NCBI GenBank assembly: GCA_949879795.1
Contig: CATLBR010000010.1
Span: 1 to 64,000, forward strand
Direction of reading: 5' to 3'
Source: an uncultured Hungatella sp.
GTDB taxonomy: Bacteria > Bacillota > Clostridia > Lachnospirales > Lachnospiraceae
Length of the DNA: 64,000 bases
The notes under the pieces are model-generated. The model was not told the DNA's origin and did not search any database. It saw only the letters and a program-made list of their open reading frames with translations. The translations under genes and the position numbers were made by a program. The stretch's first letter is position 1. Each line of letters opens with the position of its first letter. Positions 60,747 through 64,000 of the stretch are shown one piece after another.

Positions 60747-63191
60747 TTACATACTTAACAGCTCCATACCAACCGGTTCTGTGCTGACTCCGGTTTCCTT
60801 GCTGTAATAGCTCATGCTCAAAACATTGACAAGTCCTCCGCACACCGGAGTAATCGCCCTGCCCAACTCATTTTTCATCTGTTCAGAAATTCCAACTGAC
60901 ACCAACTGCAGCCTGCGCAGAATTTCCTTTTGCCGCCCATAGAGAATATATGGATCTTGAAGTTCTTCCAACATAAAAACAACATCATTGTTATACTCGA
61001 CCACTACATTTATTTTTCCTTCTTCGGAAATCACCTCAAACTTTTCACCGGCAGTCTTAAAAGACTGTTTCATCATGCATTTCAAAGGTTTCCCCATATG
61101 ACGCCTGTACTGGCGCCTCGCTGTTTCATTCTCTGAAAGTAATTCCACCAGAGTCGTATCCGCACCATGTACATTTACGCAAAATTCCGCCTGTCTCGTC
61201 TGATCGCGCAGATATCTGAGATAGTACTGCTCTTTTGCTTTTGCCGACAGCAAATCATTTCCAACCGTTTCCGGCGCCTCTCTATAGCAGCGTAAAATTT
61301 CCTGCATGGCAGTTTGTGCGGTTTTAATTTCTGTAAGACGGGAAACGTGTTCTGCCTCACCTGACATTTTTACAATATAAACATTTCCATTTGCCCATTT
61401 TCCATGACGGTTGCACCGTCCGGCGGCCTGTATCATACTGTCCAGTCCGGCAAGGGAACGAATCACACATCGAAACGATAAATCCACCCCTGCCTCAATC
61501 AACTGTGTACTGACGCAAATCACCGGCTTTGCAGGATTCTCTGTCTCTAGACACAGCTTAAGACTGTCCAGGATTCCCCTGCGATTCAGCGCACACATGT
61601 TTGTGCTTAAATGAAACAGCTCTCCCTCCCGGTCAGAATGCTCTTTCAAATAAAGATAAAGTTTCCTGGCACACGCCTTGGTATTTACAATTACCAGGAT
61701 CTGTTTTTCCACGGCAAACTGCTCCAGGACAAAATTCCCCAGTTCTTCTACTGTCAGGCCGCCTGGTTTTATCTCCGTCCGGTCAATCAGCGTTACCCGC
61801 CGGAACTCTTTATCGTAACGAACATAATCTTCTACCAATTCCTTAGGGGGAAGCAGCCGATTCTTCGGAAGTTTATCAAATACCGGCTGAGTAGCGGAAC
61901 ATAAAACAACGGTTGTATCGCAAAACGTCGTAAGATAATTTACTGCCAAATTAAACAGGCAGATGGTGCGAACAGGAAGCGCCTGTATCTCATCAAAAAT
62001 AATAATGCTGCCACATAAACTGTGCATACGGCGAATGCTGCCTGTTTTCGCTGAAAATAAAGCATTCAGAAGCTGCACCGCTGTCGTCGCAATCACCGGA
62101 CTCATCCAGTTTTCTGTCAAACGCCCATATCGTTCCTGTGCTTCTTCTGTGTCAGGAATCACATTGCAGTGATGTTCTAAAACAAGCTCCGCCTGTCCAA
62201 CAGCCCGACGGATAATTTCCGAATTTTGCTCCAAAATACTCGTGAAGGGGGCCACATAGATAATCCGCTGCTTACAAAATTTTTTTGCATGATGAAGAGC
62301 AAAACGCAGACCGCTCAGCGTCTTTCCCGAACCTGTAGGCAATGTTAAACGGTAAAGCCGTGTCTTCTCAAAAGCGGCACGAAGACATGAGTCAGATATT
62401 TCTTTCCGAAAAACATCAATTTTTGTTTTAACCTGAAATCCTGTTATGTAATGTTCAAAATGAGTAATACACTGCTGCCACAGCCGAGTTTTGGTTTCCT
62501 CCGTCTGCTGTTCTCTCTTAGGCGTACCGTTCATAAACTCCGATGTATTGCTGCGGTCCGCGTCAATCAGAAGAGACAAAAGCATCCGTTCATGCATACC
62601 CATATAAAAGTCCCTGCTCCCAAAAACGCCTGCCGGAGTCTGCTCCATAACCGTTTTAATTTGCCGCATCAGCGTTTTCATGGACTCACACGCCGTACTG
62701 CACACTGCATTCAAGAGATTCTTGTCCGTATACTGATAAAACCGCTGTCTTACGCGATCTATTTCAATTTTTTCATGTTCCTGATACTCCTTACTCTGAC
62801 GCCTTTCAATCAACAAACTGCCTGTCTCCAAATCAACTGCATCCTGAATCCCATGATGGGAATAAACTGCTATTTGAATTATCTCCGAAAGACTGGTCTT
62901 CGGTGCCAGCTCTTCCATGAGTATCCCGCCTGCCGTCGAATGATTTACTTCACCTCTCCGAAAAACAGACATCTCTCCCTGCCGAATATATTCTTGAAAA
63001 CGGTCGCTGTATTTACCACAGTCATGGAGCACTGCTGCCAGATAGCTGATGGCAGTCAGCTCCTCCACCATGCAATAAGCCTGAGCCAGCTGTGCGGTTT
63101 CCTTATTATGTGCAGAGACAGATTGAGTCTCGTGCAAATCATCCTTGCAGTGTGCAAGATAAGGATCGTCTTCGATATGCTTTATTTCCAT
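60747..63191 (-). CDS. cas3: CRISPR-associated helicase/nuclease Cas3 (type I-C-like)
   Basis: HD motif LHDCGKYSDRFQEY; LPTGSGKTLSGLRFAL; IIIFDEIQALP; STQLIEAGVDLSF; QAAGRCNRHG. Confidence 0.93.
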   Translation of the reverse strand: MEIKHIEDDPYLAHCKDDLHETQSVSAHNKETAQLAQAYCMVEELTAISYLAAVLHDCGKYSDRFQEYIRQGEMSVFRRGEVNHSTAGGILMEELAPKTSLSEIIQIAVYSHHGIQDAVDLETGSLLIERRQSKEYQEHEKIEIDRVRQRFYQYTDKNLLNAVCSTACESMKTLMRQIKTVMEQTPAGVFGSRDFYMGMHERMLLSLLIDADRSNTSEFMNGTPKREQQTEETKTRLWQQCITHFEHYITGFQVKTKIDVFRKEISDSCLRAAFEKTRLYRLTLPTGSGKTLSGLRFALHHAKKFCKQRIIYVAPFTSILEQNSEIIRRAVGQAELVLEHHCNVIPDTEEAQERYGRLTENWMSPVIATTAVQLLNALFSAKTGSIRRMHSLCGSIIIFDEIQALPVRTICLFNLAVNYLTTFCDTTVVLCSATQPVFDKLPKNRLLPPKELVEDYVRYDKEFRRVTLIDRTEIKPGGLTVEELGNFVLEQFAVEKQILVIVNTKACARKLYLYLKEHSDREGELFHLSTNMCALNRRGILDSLKLCLETENPAKPVICVSTQLIEAGVDLSFRCVIRSLAGLDSMIQAAGRCNRHGKWANGNVYIVKMSGEAEHVSRLTEIKTAQTAMQEILRCYREAPETVGNDLLSAKAKEQYYLRYLRDQTRQAEFCVNVHGADTTLVELLSENETARRQYRRHMGKPLKCMMKQSFKTAGEKFEVISEEGKINVVVEYNNDVVFMLEELQDPYILYGRQKEILRRLQLVSVGISEQMKNELGRAITPVCGGLVNVLSMSYYSKETGVSTEPVGMELLSM

Positions 63192-63806
63192 GCAATTTCT
63201 CCATTTTTAGTTAATTTTTCGACTATTTGATTTTAAATTTAATTTTATTATACTATTCTATGATGTGGATGTCAAAAGTTAGTTTTTCTGATGACTTCTG
63301 GCACATATACCATTACTTTTGTCCTTTGACAACTGAATAAAACCATGTTTTGAGTAAAATGAATTAGTTTACTGAAATTTAGGGTATTAACTTTAAAGTT
63401 AAAGAACTACTTTGTCTTCAACTTTCCTCTTAACGGTATTTTATCCACTACATATATATTTCTGAGAATGGGTGGCACTGTTTCCACTCCGTTGTGGATC
63501 CCCCAAATATGTACTCGGATTTCATCCTGCTTTTTATAAAAAGATACTCTTAGGACTCCTGCATCACCATGATCATGTTCATCACCAGACTGAACTCCTG
63601 GTATCCTCTGTCCGGCATCAGAAGTTCGCATGTATTAACATTATATGTCCCGGTTTTCCTGTTTCTACTGAACTGTAGTCTATGTCTTCCCCACAGGCAT
63701 CCGTAACCATTCCCGCTTTATATACTCTTCCATAGTCAAGTTCATAAATAAAAAAAGAAGGAGCCACTGTGTGTCATTAAAACTGCGGTATAAAATGGTA
63801 TATCTA

Positions 63807-64000
63807 TTATCCTGTCGCCCTTAATTCCTGGCATTTCTTATAGTACATAATGAAGCGCTGATACGCGGGATGACAGCAAAAACAGAACTCTTTTTCTCTG
63901 TTTCCACATACCAGGACATCCATCGGGACACCAAACAATTCACTCAACGCGTACAAATTATCTACGGTTGGAAGGCTTCTTCCGGCAAACCAGTGGTAAA
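63807..64000 (-). CDS. XRE-family helix-turn-helix regulator, C-terminal part (runs off window)
   Basis: Reverse strand HWFAGRSLPTVDNLYALSELFGVPMDVLVCGNREKEFCFCCHPAYQRFIMYYKKCQELRATG*. Confidence 0.75.
   Translation of the reverse strand, partial: YHWFAGRSLPTVDNLYALSELFGVPMDVLVCGNREKEFCFCCHPAYQRFIMYYKKCQELRATG

Noticed and set aside
63407-63631. Short ORF between cas3 and the XRE-like fragment
   Set aside because: Some protein-like segments but no start/RBS context or recognisable motif; may be a degraded remnant, not called.
59200-64000. Possible CRISPR array near cas3/cas5
   Set aside because: No regularly spaced ~30-nt direct repeats seen in the window; any array lies outside or has been lost.
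1-64000. rRNA or tRNA genes
   Set aside because: No tRNA cloverleaf or rRNA-conserved sequence recognised by eye; a tRNAscan/Infernal run would be needed to exclude them.

Overview
This 64 kb window is from a Firmicutes/Clostridia-type (Lachnospiraceae-like) chromosome. All calls come from reading the sequence and the supplied ORF track; no database search was run. Contents in order: (1) M56/BlaR1-like peptidase, HAD phosphatase, frameshifted Gfo/Idh/MocA oxidoreductase, MBL-fold hydrolase, histidine phosphatase, aldo/keto reductase with 4Fe-4S motifs, GNAT and a heterodisulfide-reductase-like CCG protein (0-8.4 kb). (2) A GH32 + sugar ABC transporter operon with a divergent LacI regulator (9.5-16.2 kb), flanked by two directly oriented ~0.8 kb composite palindromic repeats. 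(3) A divergent MATE/MerR pair. (4) A decayed TIR-like/TPR gene and two hypotheticals. (5) A defense island: type III-like Wadjet (JetABCD; DUF2397/DUF2398/SbcC-like/DUF2399 type) next to a BglII/BstYI-like restriction enzyme and an MT-A70 methylase. (6) A ~21 kb co-directional polysaccharide-utilization cluster: 2388-aa tandem alginate-lyase-fold protein, YesMN-type two-component system, ABC transporter, GH28, split GH31, GH43, GH88. (7) A translationally coupled P-loop kinase + Thg1-like 3'-5' polymerase pair. (8) An immunity-like cluster (SMI1/KNR4-like, CPCC-type, tandem paralogous lipoproteins). (9) A wrecked type I-C cas locus (cas3 + truncated cas5) cut by an IS1380-family fossil. The most novel-looking signals are a six-copy family of hairpin elements with complementary but copy-variable arms and a conserved core, and the kinase/Thg1-like pair.
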